Origin: Maricaulis sp.
Lineage (GTDB): Bacteria; Pseudomonadota; Alphaproteobacteria; Caulobacterales; Maricaulaceae
Direction of reading: 5' to 3'
DNA: 34,651 nucleotides
Assembly: GCA_002694345.1 (NCBI GenBank)
Contig: NZLV01000074.1
Coordinates: forward strand, 1-34,651
Shown here in pieces: positions 16,043-21,730 of this stretch. Numbering within the stretch: the first letter of the stretch is position 1; every line of letters starts with the position of its first letter. The position numbers were made by a program, and so were the translations under genes. The notes under the pieces were generated by a model. It was not told the DNA's origin and did no database searches. It saw nothing but the letters and a program-made list of their open reading frames with translations.

Positions 16043-16070
16043 CCCCCGGCCTCTATTCATGGGCCGGGGG
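16043..16070 (-). promoter_or_regulatory. 9-bp hairpin enclosing the M48 protease ribosome site
   Basis: CCCCCGGCC (16043-16051) and GGCCGGGGG (16062-16070) are perfect complements with a ten-base loop. On the minus-strand transcript the downstream arm ends in GGGGG, which together with the next AG forms the Shine-Dalgarno GGGGGAG six bases before the ATG at 16035. It could limit translation, act as a processing signal after grpE, or both. There is no U-tract. Confidence 0.5.
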
Positions 16071-16122
16071 TATGAGGTGGCGATCAGTGGGGCAAGTCAA
16101 GCCTGCCTGCAAAGCCCTGAAA

Positions 16123-16722
16123 TCAGGCCTTTACGTCGAGATTGCCGCCGGCTTCACCGGTCGGGTTGCCACCCGGCTGGCCAGCCGAAACGGCCACCAT
16201 CGCAGCCCGCAAGGTGCGGTCACCAATGACGAAACCGGTCTGCATGACCGAGGCAATCTTGCCGGACGGCTGGTCCGACGGGATCTGCGCGACCGCCTGG
16301 TGGCGGTTCGGGTCGAATACATCGCCTGGCGCCGGATCGATCATTTTCACGCCATGGCGCTCCATCTTGGAGAGGAGCGATTTTTCCGTCATCGCGATGC
16401 CATCGACCAGGTTTTTCAGCGCATCGGACGCGCCCTCCATCTGGTCCGGGCCCAGGGCAGCCAGGGCGCGCGACAGATTGTCCGCCACGTCCAGCATGTC
16501 CTTGGCGAAATTGGACACGGAATAGACGCGGGCGTCGGAGATTTCCTTCTCGGCCCGGCGGCGCGTGTTCTGGGCGTCGGCGAGGGCACGCAGGCGATCA
16601 TCGCGCAGCGTGTCGATTTCGGCCGTCAGCTCGGCGATCACCGCTTCGGGAGATGTGTCTTCAACCGGCGCGGCGGCGTCTTCGGTTTCGGTTTCCGGTG
16701 TGGTGTTTTCGTTGTCGCTCAT
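16123..16722 (-). CDS. grpE: Nucleotide exchange factor GrpE
   Basis: ADP/ATP exchange factor for DnaK, 199 residues. An acidic, Thr/Glu/Ala-rich disordered N-terminus (1-30) leads into the long coiled-coil helix (about 32-95; ALADAQNTRRRAEKE, YSVSNFAKDMLDVADNL) and the C-terminal beta domain (GDVFDPNRHQAVAQIPSD, TLRAAMVAVS). I use ATG 16722, 8 bases after the hrcA stop. A GTG at 16734 overlaps that stop (GTGA) and would add four residues. Downstream of hrcA and upstream of the M48 protease, it belongs to a stress transcript separate from the dnaK operon. Confidence 0.96.
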   Translation of the reverse strand: MSDNENTTPETETEDAAAPVEDTSPEAVIAELTAEIDTLRDDRLRALADAQNTRRRAEKEISDARVYSVSNFAKDMLDVADNLSRALAALGPDQMEGASDALKNLVDGIAMTEKSLLSKMERHGVKMIDPAPGDVFDPNRHQAVAQIPSDQPSGKIASVMQTGFVIGDRTLRAAMVAVSAGQPGGNPTGEAGGNLDVKA

Positions 16723-16730
16723 GTCGTTCT

Positions 16731-17804
16731 TCACTCTCGTCGCGTGCCGTCCAGGATCTGGCCGACGACACGGGCTGTGTAGTCGACCAGCGGAATAACA
16801 CGGGCATAGTTCAAACGCGTGGGGCCAATTACACCCAGCGCGCCGATGATTTCCTGTTCCGAGTTCATATAGGGAGCCACGATCACGCTTGAACCCGACA
16901 GGCTGAAGAGCGGGTTCTCTGCGCCGATGAACAGGCGAACCCCGTCCCCGTCGCGCGCCTTGTCCAGCAGGGTGATCAGCTCTTCCTTGCGTTCAATGTC
17001 CTCGAACAGCATGCGGATGCGTTCCAGATCGCCTGCGGCATCGACGCTTTCCAGCAAGCGGGCCTGGCCGCGTACGATCAGGGCCCGGTCATCCTTGCGG
17101 CCGGTCCAGTCGGCGAGGCCTTGCTTCACCAGGGTCTCCGCAGCGGTGTCCAGCTGGGCGCGGCGTTCGTCGATTTCCTGGGCAATCGCTTTGCGGGCCT
17201 CGTCCAGACTGCGGCCTTTGAGGCGGGCGGACAAGTAGTTGCCGGCTTCCACCAGGGTCGCCGGGAACATGCCTTCCGGCGTACGCATCAAACGGTTTTC
17301 GACCGAACCGTCCTCGAAAACGAGGATGCCCAGGACTTCCTGGGTCGAGAGCGGCACAAATTCTACATGGCGCAGCGGCGCTTCGCGCTTCGGCGTGACC
17401 ACCAGTCCGGCACCACCTGCCAGGCCGCTGAGCAGGGAGGAGGCCTCGGACAGCAGGTCCTGTGTCGTGCGTCCGGAGCGCACCACCTTGCCCTCGATCG
17501 CCTTGCGCTCGTCCGCACTCAACTCGCCGACCTGCAGCAGCCCGTCCACGAACAGGCGCAAACCGGCATGGGTCGGCATGCGGCCAGCGCTGGAATGCGG
17601 CGCCGAAAGCAGGCCCAGCTGGGCGAGATCGGCCATTGTGTTGCGGATCGAGGCGGGAGAGAGGGAGAGATTGCCGGTCTGGGACAGGGTGCGCGAGCCC
17701 ACCGGTTCGCCCGAGCGCAGATAGGCTTCCACGATCTCGCGGAAGATCGTGCGCATGCGGTCATCCAGGGCGGACAGCGCGGATGCGTGCGGTATCGGGT
17801 TCAT
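16731..17804 (-). CDS. hrcA: Heat-inducible transcription repressor HrcA
   Basis: Repressor of class I heat-shock genes that binds CIRCE inverted repeats, 357 residues. The N-terminal winged helix is clear (IVEAYLRSGEPVGSRTL, SLSPASIRNTMADL, GLLSAPHSSAGRMPTHAGLR). The GAF-like middle and the C-terminal block GALGVIGPTRLNYARVIPLVDYTA follow. I start at ATG 17804; the frame is open to a TTG at 17840 but that lies in the promoter. The predicted -10 element ends only about 8 bases before this ATG, so the mRNA may be leaderless. I searched the upstream regions of hrcA, grpE and dnaK and saw no CIRCE, so its targets (probably groESL) lie outside the window. Confidence 0.96.
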   Translation of the reverse strand: MNPIPHASALSALDDRMRTIFREIVEAYLRSGEPVGSRTLSQTGNLSLSPASIRNTMADLAQLGLLSAPHSSAGRMPTHAGLRLFVDGLLQVGELSADERKAIEGKVVRSGRTTQDLLSEASSLLSGLAGGAGLVVTPKREAPLRHVEFVPLSTQEVLGILVFEDGSVENRLMRTPEGMFPATLVEAGNYLSARLKGRSLDEARKAIAQEIDERRAQLDTAAETLVKQGLADWTGRKDDRALIVRGQARLLESVDAAGDLERIRMLFEDIERKEELITLLDKARDGDGVRLFIGAENPLFSLSGSSVIVAPYMNSEQEIIGALGVIGPTRLNYARVIPLVDYTARVVGQILDGTRRE

Positions 17805-17811
17805 GTCCCCT

Positions 17812-17840
17812 GAATTAGTCGTGCCCGGCGCAAGGTTCAA
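17812..17840 (-). promoter_or_regulatory. Candidate housekeeping promoter of hrcA
   Basis: On the minus strand TTGAACC (17840-17834), a 14-base spacer and ACTAATTC (17819-17812) fit the Caulobacter sigma-73 pattern TTGaCgS-N10-14-GCTANAWC. The expected start point is at or within a few bases of the hrcA ATG (17804). Confidence 0.5.
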
Positions 17841-17874
17841 TTCCTATTGATGCGACACGGTTTGAGACCGGTGC

Positions 17875-17903
17875 TTGAAGCGGGCGGCGCATCCCGCTAC
17901 CAG
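17875..17903 (+). promoter_or_regulatory. Candidate housekeeping promoter of rph
   Basis: TTGAAGC (17875-17881), a 14-base spacer and GCTACCAG (17896-17903) match the same pattern as the divergent hrcA promoter. This would start transcription about 25 bases before the rph ATG, leaving room for its GGAG ribosome site. Confidence 0.5.
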
Positions 17904-17933
17904 CCTAGCACCAAACCTGACCGGAGAGACGAG

Positions 17934-18650
17934 ATGAGACCAATGGGACGGGCGCGCGATGCGATGCGGGCCGTGACGCTGGAGGCCGGTGCCTCCCTTT
18001 ATGCTGAAGGCTCCTGCCTGGCCCGGTTCGGCGGGACGCACGTCCTGTGCACGGCCTCGATCGAGGAGAGCGTACCGCCCTGGCTGCGCGGCGGTGGTAA
18101 GGGCTGGGTCACCGCGGAATACGGCATGCTGCCGCGCTCGACCCATACGCGGTCCCGCCGGGAAGCGGCGGCGGGCAAGCAATCCGGCCGCACGCAAGAA
18201 ATCCAGCGCCTGATCGGTCGCTCCTTGCGGGCTGTGGTCGACCTGAAAGCGCTCGGGGAGCGCCAGATCACGATCGATTGTGACGTCCTGCAGGCCGATG
18301 GCGGCACCCGGACGGCGGCCATCACCGGCGCCTGGGTCGCCCTGAAGCAGGCCACCGGCTATCTGATCGAGGAGGGCGTGCTGAAATCCGACCCCGTCTA
18401 TGGCCAGTTGGCCGCGATTTCCTGCGGCGTGATTGACGGCGAGACCCGTCTGGACCTGGAATATGAGGAAGATCGCCGCGCCGAGGCCGATGCAAACTTT
18501 GTTCTCACGGATAATGGCGGTATCGTGGAAATTCAGGCGACGGCTGAAGACAAGCCCATCCCGGAGAGCGATTTCACAGAATTGTTCTCGCTGGCCAAGG
18601 CCGGTGTCGCGGATCTCTGCGCCCTGCAGATGGCGGCTTTGAAGGCCTGA
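17934..18650 (+). CDS. rph: Ribonuclease PH
   Basis: Phosphate-dependent 3'-5' exoribonuclease that trims tRNA 3' ends, 238 residues, the normal length. Conserved blocks are FGGTHVLCTASIEE (32-45), the phosphate-binding region SGRTQEIQRLIGRSLR (84-99), the metal-binding CDVLQADGGTRTAAITGA (116-133), and DLEYEEDRRAEADAN. ATG 17934 has GGAG at 17922-17925. The frame is open to 17847 but the extra residues overlap the promoter and are not conserved. It is divergent from hrcA, an arrangement common in alphaproteobacteria. The stop is followed by the 90-base fold-back element. Confidence 0.96.
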   Translation: MRPMGRARDAMRAVTLEAGASLYAEGSCLARFGGTHVLCTASIEESVPPWLRGGGKGWVTAEYGMLPRSTHTRSRREAAAGKQSGRTQEIQRLIGRSLRAVVDLKALGERQITIDCDVLQADGGTRTAAITGAWVALKQATGYLIEEGVLKSDPVYGQLAAISCGVIDGETRLDLEYEEDRRAEADANFVLTDNGGIVEIQATAEDKPIPESDFTELFSLAKAGVADLCALQMAALKA

Positions 18651-18684
18651 GCCCAAGGACTGCGCCGGTTTTCCGGCGAAGAAA

Positions 18685-18774
18685 CAGACGGCGGGAGCGC
18701 GCTGGGGGGCTGAAAACGGCCCGCAAGGCTACTCTTGGGAAGGGGCGACCTTGCAGGCCCGCCCCCGCCGTCTG
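18685..18774. other. 90-base fold-back element between rph and the XRE gene
   Basis: The outer arms CAGACGGCGGG (18685-18695) and CCCGCCGTCTG (18764-18774) are an 11-bp perfect inverted repeat. Inside, GGCCCGCAAGG (18718-18728) pairs with CCTTGCAGGCC (18749-18759) with one C-A mismatch. The structure lies between convergent rph and the XRE gene, with no U-tract on either strand. A short CGCCGG-TTTT-CCGGCG hairpin precedes it (18662-18677), and two 14-base near-identical direct repeats follow or overlap it (18771-18784, 18785-18798; 12 of 14 identical). It could be a convergent transcription barrier or a structured small RNA. It does not match 4.5S, RNase P or tmRNA features that I know. Confidence 0.45.
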
Positions 18775-18819
18775 ACCCGTCCGGTTTGACCCGGCCGGAT
18801 TTCGGTATGACCCTCGCGC

Positions 18820-19056
18820 CTATTCGGCTGCGTCCGGGTCGTCTTCATCCTCTTCATCATCGAAACTCAGCAGATCGCCTGGCTGGCAGCCGAGTTCTCG
18901 GCAGAGCGCTTCCAGCGTGGAGAAGCGGACGGCCTTGGCCTTGCCTGTCTTGAGAATGGACAGATTGGCCATGGTGATACCGACGCGGTCGCACAATTCC
19001 GTCAGGGACATGCGGCGCTCGAGGAGCATTCGGTCGAGGGTGACGCGGATTGGCAT
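18820..19056 (-). CDS. XRE-family HTH regulator (YozG-like), 78 aa
   Basis: Small Cro/C1-type DNA-binding protein. The helix-turn-helix spans about residues 15-62 (SLTELCDRVGITMANLSIL, then TLEALCRELGCQPGDLL). The tail is very acidic (SFDDEEDEDDPDAAE). AGGGGGA lies seven bases before the ATG. It begins 12 bases after the DUF2975 gene stop, and XRE/DUF2975 pairs are a recurring unit in many bacteria, where the regulator is thought to control its own operon. The palindrome cluster at 19887-19967 is the natural place to look for its operator (inference). Confidence 0.88.
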   Translation of the reverse strand: MPIRVTLDRMLLERRMSLTELCDRVGITMANLSILKTGKAKAVRFSTLEALCRELGCQPGDLLSFDDEEDEDDPDAAE

Positions 19057-19068
19057 GTGTGCGTCCCC

Positions 19069-19617
19069 CTAAATCGTCAATTTTTGTTCTTGGCGCATTT
19101 TCGCACCTTCGCGGAAGACTTCCGCGAGTACCAGCAGGGCCGCCACAGCGAACCAGGCGCCCAGGTCGACATTCCAGCTGGCTGTCAGCTCCTGGCCACC
19201 GATCACCGGTTGACCCAGGATGGTCAGCAGCATGGCCACAGCGCCCTGCGTGAGATGACGCAGGATCTGGAAACCCGCGATCGCCAGGGCGATGACCCGC
19301 AGATGTCCGGCGTTTTCCGGTACAAAGGGGTCGCCCGCGATCAGCGTCGAGAAAATCCGGCGCAGGCGGTCGATCACGATCATGACGGCGATGATTTCCG
19401 CCACCAGGATCGGGAAGATCCAGCCATTATTCCGGATCATCTGCAGCAATTCGGAGACGGGGCCCGGCGAATAACCCAGGAAGTCCATCACCAGCGTCGC
19501 TCCGGCCGCGAGGATGACCAGCGCCGCGATGGCGAGTAGTGCCCAGGCGATATACCAGACGATGTCCAGCACCACCTTGATGATGGAGGCTAGTGAGCCT
19601 TGGCCCAGTGTTTTCAT
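19069..19617 (-). CDS. DUF2975 family membrane protein
   Basis: Membrane protein of unknown function, 182 residues. Helices are at about 14-40, 66-83, 108-130 and 150-168. The charged cytoplasmic elements are typical: DRLRRIFSTLIAGDPFVPENAGHLRVIAL between helices 2 and 3, and the C-terminal VFREGAKMRQEQKLTI, which closely matches the family ending. It is coupled to the XRE gene downstream. An AGGGG ribosome site is present just before the ATG. A 37-base hairpin and a 38-residue hydrophobic ORF precede it on the same strand. Confidence 0.85.
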   Translation of the reverse strand: MKTLGQGSLASIIKVVLDIVWYIAWALLAIAALVILAAGATLVMDFLGYSPGPVSELLQMIRNNGWIFPILVAEIIAVMIVIDRLRRIFSTLIAGDPFVPENAGHLRVIALAIAGFQILRHLTQGAVAMLLTILGQPVIGGQELTASWNVDLGAWFAVAALLVLAEVFREGAKMRQEQKLTI

Positions 19618-19641
19618 GCCCGCCCCTTCCCGTTTCGCAGA

Positions 19642-19678
19642 TGAGGCCTGTGAACGGCACTCCGTTCGTCAGGCCTCA
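19642..19678 (-). terminator. Long hairpin between the 38-aa ORF and the DUF2975 gene
   Basis: Outer arms TGAGGCCTG (19642-19650) and CAGGCCTCA (19670-19678), and inner arms GAACGG (19652-19657) and CCGTTC (19662-19667), pair around the four-base loop CACT with a single small bulge. That gives about 15-16 base pairs. It starts 14 bases after the microORF stop and ends 24 bases before the DUF2975 ATG. No U-tract follows, so it is a candidate attenuator, processing site or Rho-assisted terminator. Confidence 0.6.
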
Positions 19679-19692
19679 CCCGTCCTTAGCAA

Positions 19693-19809
19693 TCATGCAG
19701 CGACCGGGGCAATTGCGTAAAACGCACCGGCAGCCACCGAAACCAGCAGCATCACATTGACCGCAATCGAAGCGACCGTGCGAAAGCTGGAATTGTTGGA
19801 CCTGACCAT
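19693..19809 (-). CDS. Putative 38-aa hydrophobic microprotein
   Basis: A short frame upstream of DUF2975. ATG at 19809 is preceded by ACAGGAA, a good ribosome site. Translation gives a basic/polar start (MVRSNNSSFRTVAS) followed by one hydrophobic segment (about residues 14-35, including VNVMLLVSVAAGAFYAIAP), ending at TGA 19693-19695. This is the shape of a single-pass small membrane protein. It lies 75 bases before DUF2975 on the same strand with a strong hairpin between. I do not recognise a family. It could be a regulatory partner of DUF2975, a leader peptide controlling the hairpin, or a type I-toxin-like peptide. Evidence is the ribosome site, composition and context only. Confidence 0.55.
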   Translation of the reverse strand: MVRSNNSSFRTVASIAVNVMLLVSVAAGAFYAIAPVAA

Positions 19810-19886
19810 TTCCTGTTTCCTTTCTCTTGTATCTGACCAATTCACGTTATCTGTCTTGCGTGTGGGACGGTGTCTCCCGCCCTTGT

Positions 19887-19967
19887 TGTTTATCGATAAA
19901 CAGAAAGATCGGGACGCGCAAGCAAAAAATATCGTTTTTCGATATGAATTTTTCGAAAGGCGATAAA
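19887..19967. promoter_or_regulatory. Cluster of CGATA/TATCG palindromes (candidate operator)
   Basis: TGTTTATC-GATAAACA (19887-19902) is a 16-bp perfect palindrome. ATATCG-TTTTT-CGATAT (19929-19945) is an inverted repeat with the same half-site. TTTCGAAA (19951-19958) is an 8-bp palindrome and CGATAAA recurs at 19961-19967. The stretch is far more AT-rich than its surroundings and lies between the minus-strand microORF/DUF2975/XRE unit and rdgB. The recurring half-site suggests cooperative binding of a dimeric regulator such as the nearby XRE protein. Confidence 0.55.
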
Positions 19968-19988
19968 AAACGGGAGCCGAACAGCCTC

Positions 19989-20585
19989 ATGTCAGGGACT
20001 GATACCTGGGTGCTCGCTAGTCATAATGCGGGTAAAATCAAAGAGTTGACGGACATTTTGGCGCCGTTCGGGGTCGCCCTGAAAAGCGCTGCAGATCTCG
20101 ATCTGCCGGAACCGGAAGAGACGGAATCCACCTTTGAGGGCAATGCAGCACTCAAGGCGCGGGCCGCCTGCGAGGCGACGGGCTTGGTCTGTCTGGCCGA
20201 TGATTCCGGTCTGGCTGTCGACGCGCTGGACGGGGCGCCGGGGATCTATTCTGCCCGCTGGGCTGGCGAGCCGCGGGATTTCGGCCGCGCCATGCAGCGG
20301 GTTCAGGATGAACTCGCCGGTGCATCCGACCGGACAGCACGATTTGTCTGCGTGATCGCCCTGGCGCGTCCGGACGGCTCCGTGTCGCATTATCGCGGTG
20401 AAGTCGTCGGCGAGATTGTCTGGCCGCCACGCGGAGATGCCGGGTTCGGTTATGATCCGATATTCCGCCCTGAAGGGGAGGACCGGAGTTTCGCCGAGAT
20501 GACCTCGGCCGAAAAGCGCGCGCTGAGCCATCGGGGCCGGGCGCTGGATCTCATGGTCCGGTCGGAGCTGCGATCGCTGGAATGA
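19989..20585 (+). CDS. rdgB: dITP/XTP pyrophosphatase (RdgB/HAM1)
   Basis: House-cleaning enzyme that hydrolyses dITP, ITP and XTP to monophosphates so they are not built into nucleic acid, 198 residues. The substrate loop VLASHNAGKIKEL (8-20), the conserved TFEGNAALKA (48-57), catalytic ADDSGLAVDAL (70-80), YSARWAG, and GFGYDPIF near the end are all present. I start at ATG 19989. The frame is open to 19827 through the palindrome cluster, but those residues are not conserved. GGAG at 19973-19976 is a rather distant ribosome site. Its TGA overlaps the hemW ATG (ATGA), the usual rdgB-hemW pairing. Confidence 0.96.
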   Translation: MSGTDTWVLASHNAGKIKELTDILAPFGVALKSAADLDLPEPEETESTFEGNAALKARAACEATGLVCLADDSGLAVDALDGAPGIYSARWAGEPRDFGRAMQRVQDELAGASDRTARFVCVIALARPDGSVSHYRGEVVGEIVWPPRGDAGFGYDPIFRPEGEDRSFAEMTSAEKRALSHRGRALDLMVRSELRSLE

Positions 20586-21730
20586 GCGAAATGGATCCTC
20601 TCGATCTGAGCAATGCGCTGGGCCTCTATGTCCACTGGCCCTATTGCGCCCGGATTTGTCCCTACTGCGATTTCAATGTCTACCGCCCCAAGGGTGATGA
20701 CGAGGCTCTGCTGGCCGCCATTCTCGAGGATATGGCCGCCTGGCGCGAGCGCACGGGCGCGCGCGCCCTCGTCAGTCTGCACTTCGGCGGAGGCACGCCC
20801 TCTCTTATGCGGCCGGACCAACTCGAGCAGGTGATCGCCACGGCGCAGTCGCTTTGGGGGTTCGTGCCGGGTGCCGAGATCGGGCTGGAAGCGAACCCCA
20901 AGGACCTTTCCGGGTTTGCGGACATGGCGTCAGCCGGCATCAACCGCCTATCGCTGGGCGTTCAGAGCTTCAAGGATGAAACCCTGACAGCCCTCGGCAG
21001 GGATCATGATGCAGATCTGGGGCGGGCCTCCATCGAGGCGGCGCAATCCGTGTTCAGCCGGGTTTCGCTGGATCTGATCTATGCCCGGGCGGGGCAGACG
21101 CCGGAAGACTGGGCGATCGAGCTGGAAACCGCCTTGGCCAGCGGGGTCGGGCACCTTTCACCCTATCAATTGACTGTCGAGCCGGCGACCGCCTTCGGCA
21201 AGCGCGCCCAGCGTGGCGAAACTCTCACCGTGACCGATGATGACGGCGCGGACCTGTTCGACCTCACCCAGGATCTGTGCGAGGCAGCCGGTCTGCTGGC
21301 TTATGAAATCTCCAATCACGCGCGCTCATACGCCGACCAGTCGGTTCACAACCGGCTCTACTGGGCTGGGGGAGACTGGATCGGCGTTGGTCCGGGAGCG
21401 CATGGCCGTCTCGGGCGTTTCGCTGCCGGTGGACGGCTGGCCACAGAAGCCAGACGCCGGCCGAGCGACTACCTCACGGGTCCACAGCGGCATGAGGAAA
21501 CCCGCCTGTCGGTCGAGGATGAAGTCGCCGAACGCATCCTGATGGGCATGCGGGTCAGTGAAGGGCTCGATCTTGATGGATTGCGGGCGGCGACAGGCGG
21601 TTCGGTCGATGCGCAAGGGCTCGACCGGATGATCCGCCAGGGCTTTGTCGAACAGGACGGGACCCGGGTCCGTCTGACCTGGGATGGACGTCTCCTGGCG
21701 GATGGCGTGTCGGGCGAGCTGGTACCCTAG
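20582..21730 (+). CDS. hemW: Radical SAM family heme chaperone HemW
   Basis: Radical-SAM protein formerly annotated as oxygen-independent coproporphyrinogen oxidase; HemW binds heme and delivers it to respiratory enzymes. 382 residues. The [4Fe-4S] motif is CxxxCxxC (Cys22, 26, 29 in YCARICPYCDF). The SAM-binding glycine block is GGGTPS (69-74), followed by GLEANPKDL and RLSLGVQSF. The HemW-specific ISNHARSYADQSVHNRLYW segment and a C-terminal winged region are present. The enzyme CPDH would have an extra Cys and N-terminal substrate residues not seen here. The TAG stop shares its CTAG with the stop of the convergent lppC. Confidence 0.94.
   Translation: MSEMDPLDLSNALGLYVHWPYCARICPYCDFNVYRPKGDDEALLAAILEDMAAWRERTGARALVSLHFGGGTPSLMRPDQLEQVIATAQSLWGFVPGAEIGLEANPKDLSGFADMASAGINRLSLGVQSFKDETLTALGRDHDADLGRASIEAAQSVFSRVSLDLIYARAGQTPEDWAIELETALASGVGHLSPYQLTVEPATAFGKRAQRGETLTVTDDDGADLFDLTQDLCEAAGLLAYEISNHARSYADQSVHNRLYWAGGDWIGVGPGAHGRLGRFAAGGRLATEARRRPSDYLTGPQRHEETRLSVEDEVAERILMGMRVSEGLDLDGLRAATGGSVDAQGLDRMIRQGFVEQDGTRVRLTWDGRLLADGVSGELVP

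Noticed and set aside
16731..17933. CIRCE element near hrcA/grpE/rph
   Set aside because: I looked for TTAGCACTC-N9-GAGTGCTAA and close variants on both strands and found none.
18685..18774. Fold-back element as 4.5S, 6S, RNase P or two-piece tmRNA gene
   Set aside because: The signature segments I know for 4.5S, RNase P and tmRNA are missing, and 90 bases is too short for 6S. I therefore left it unnamed.
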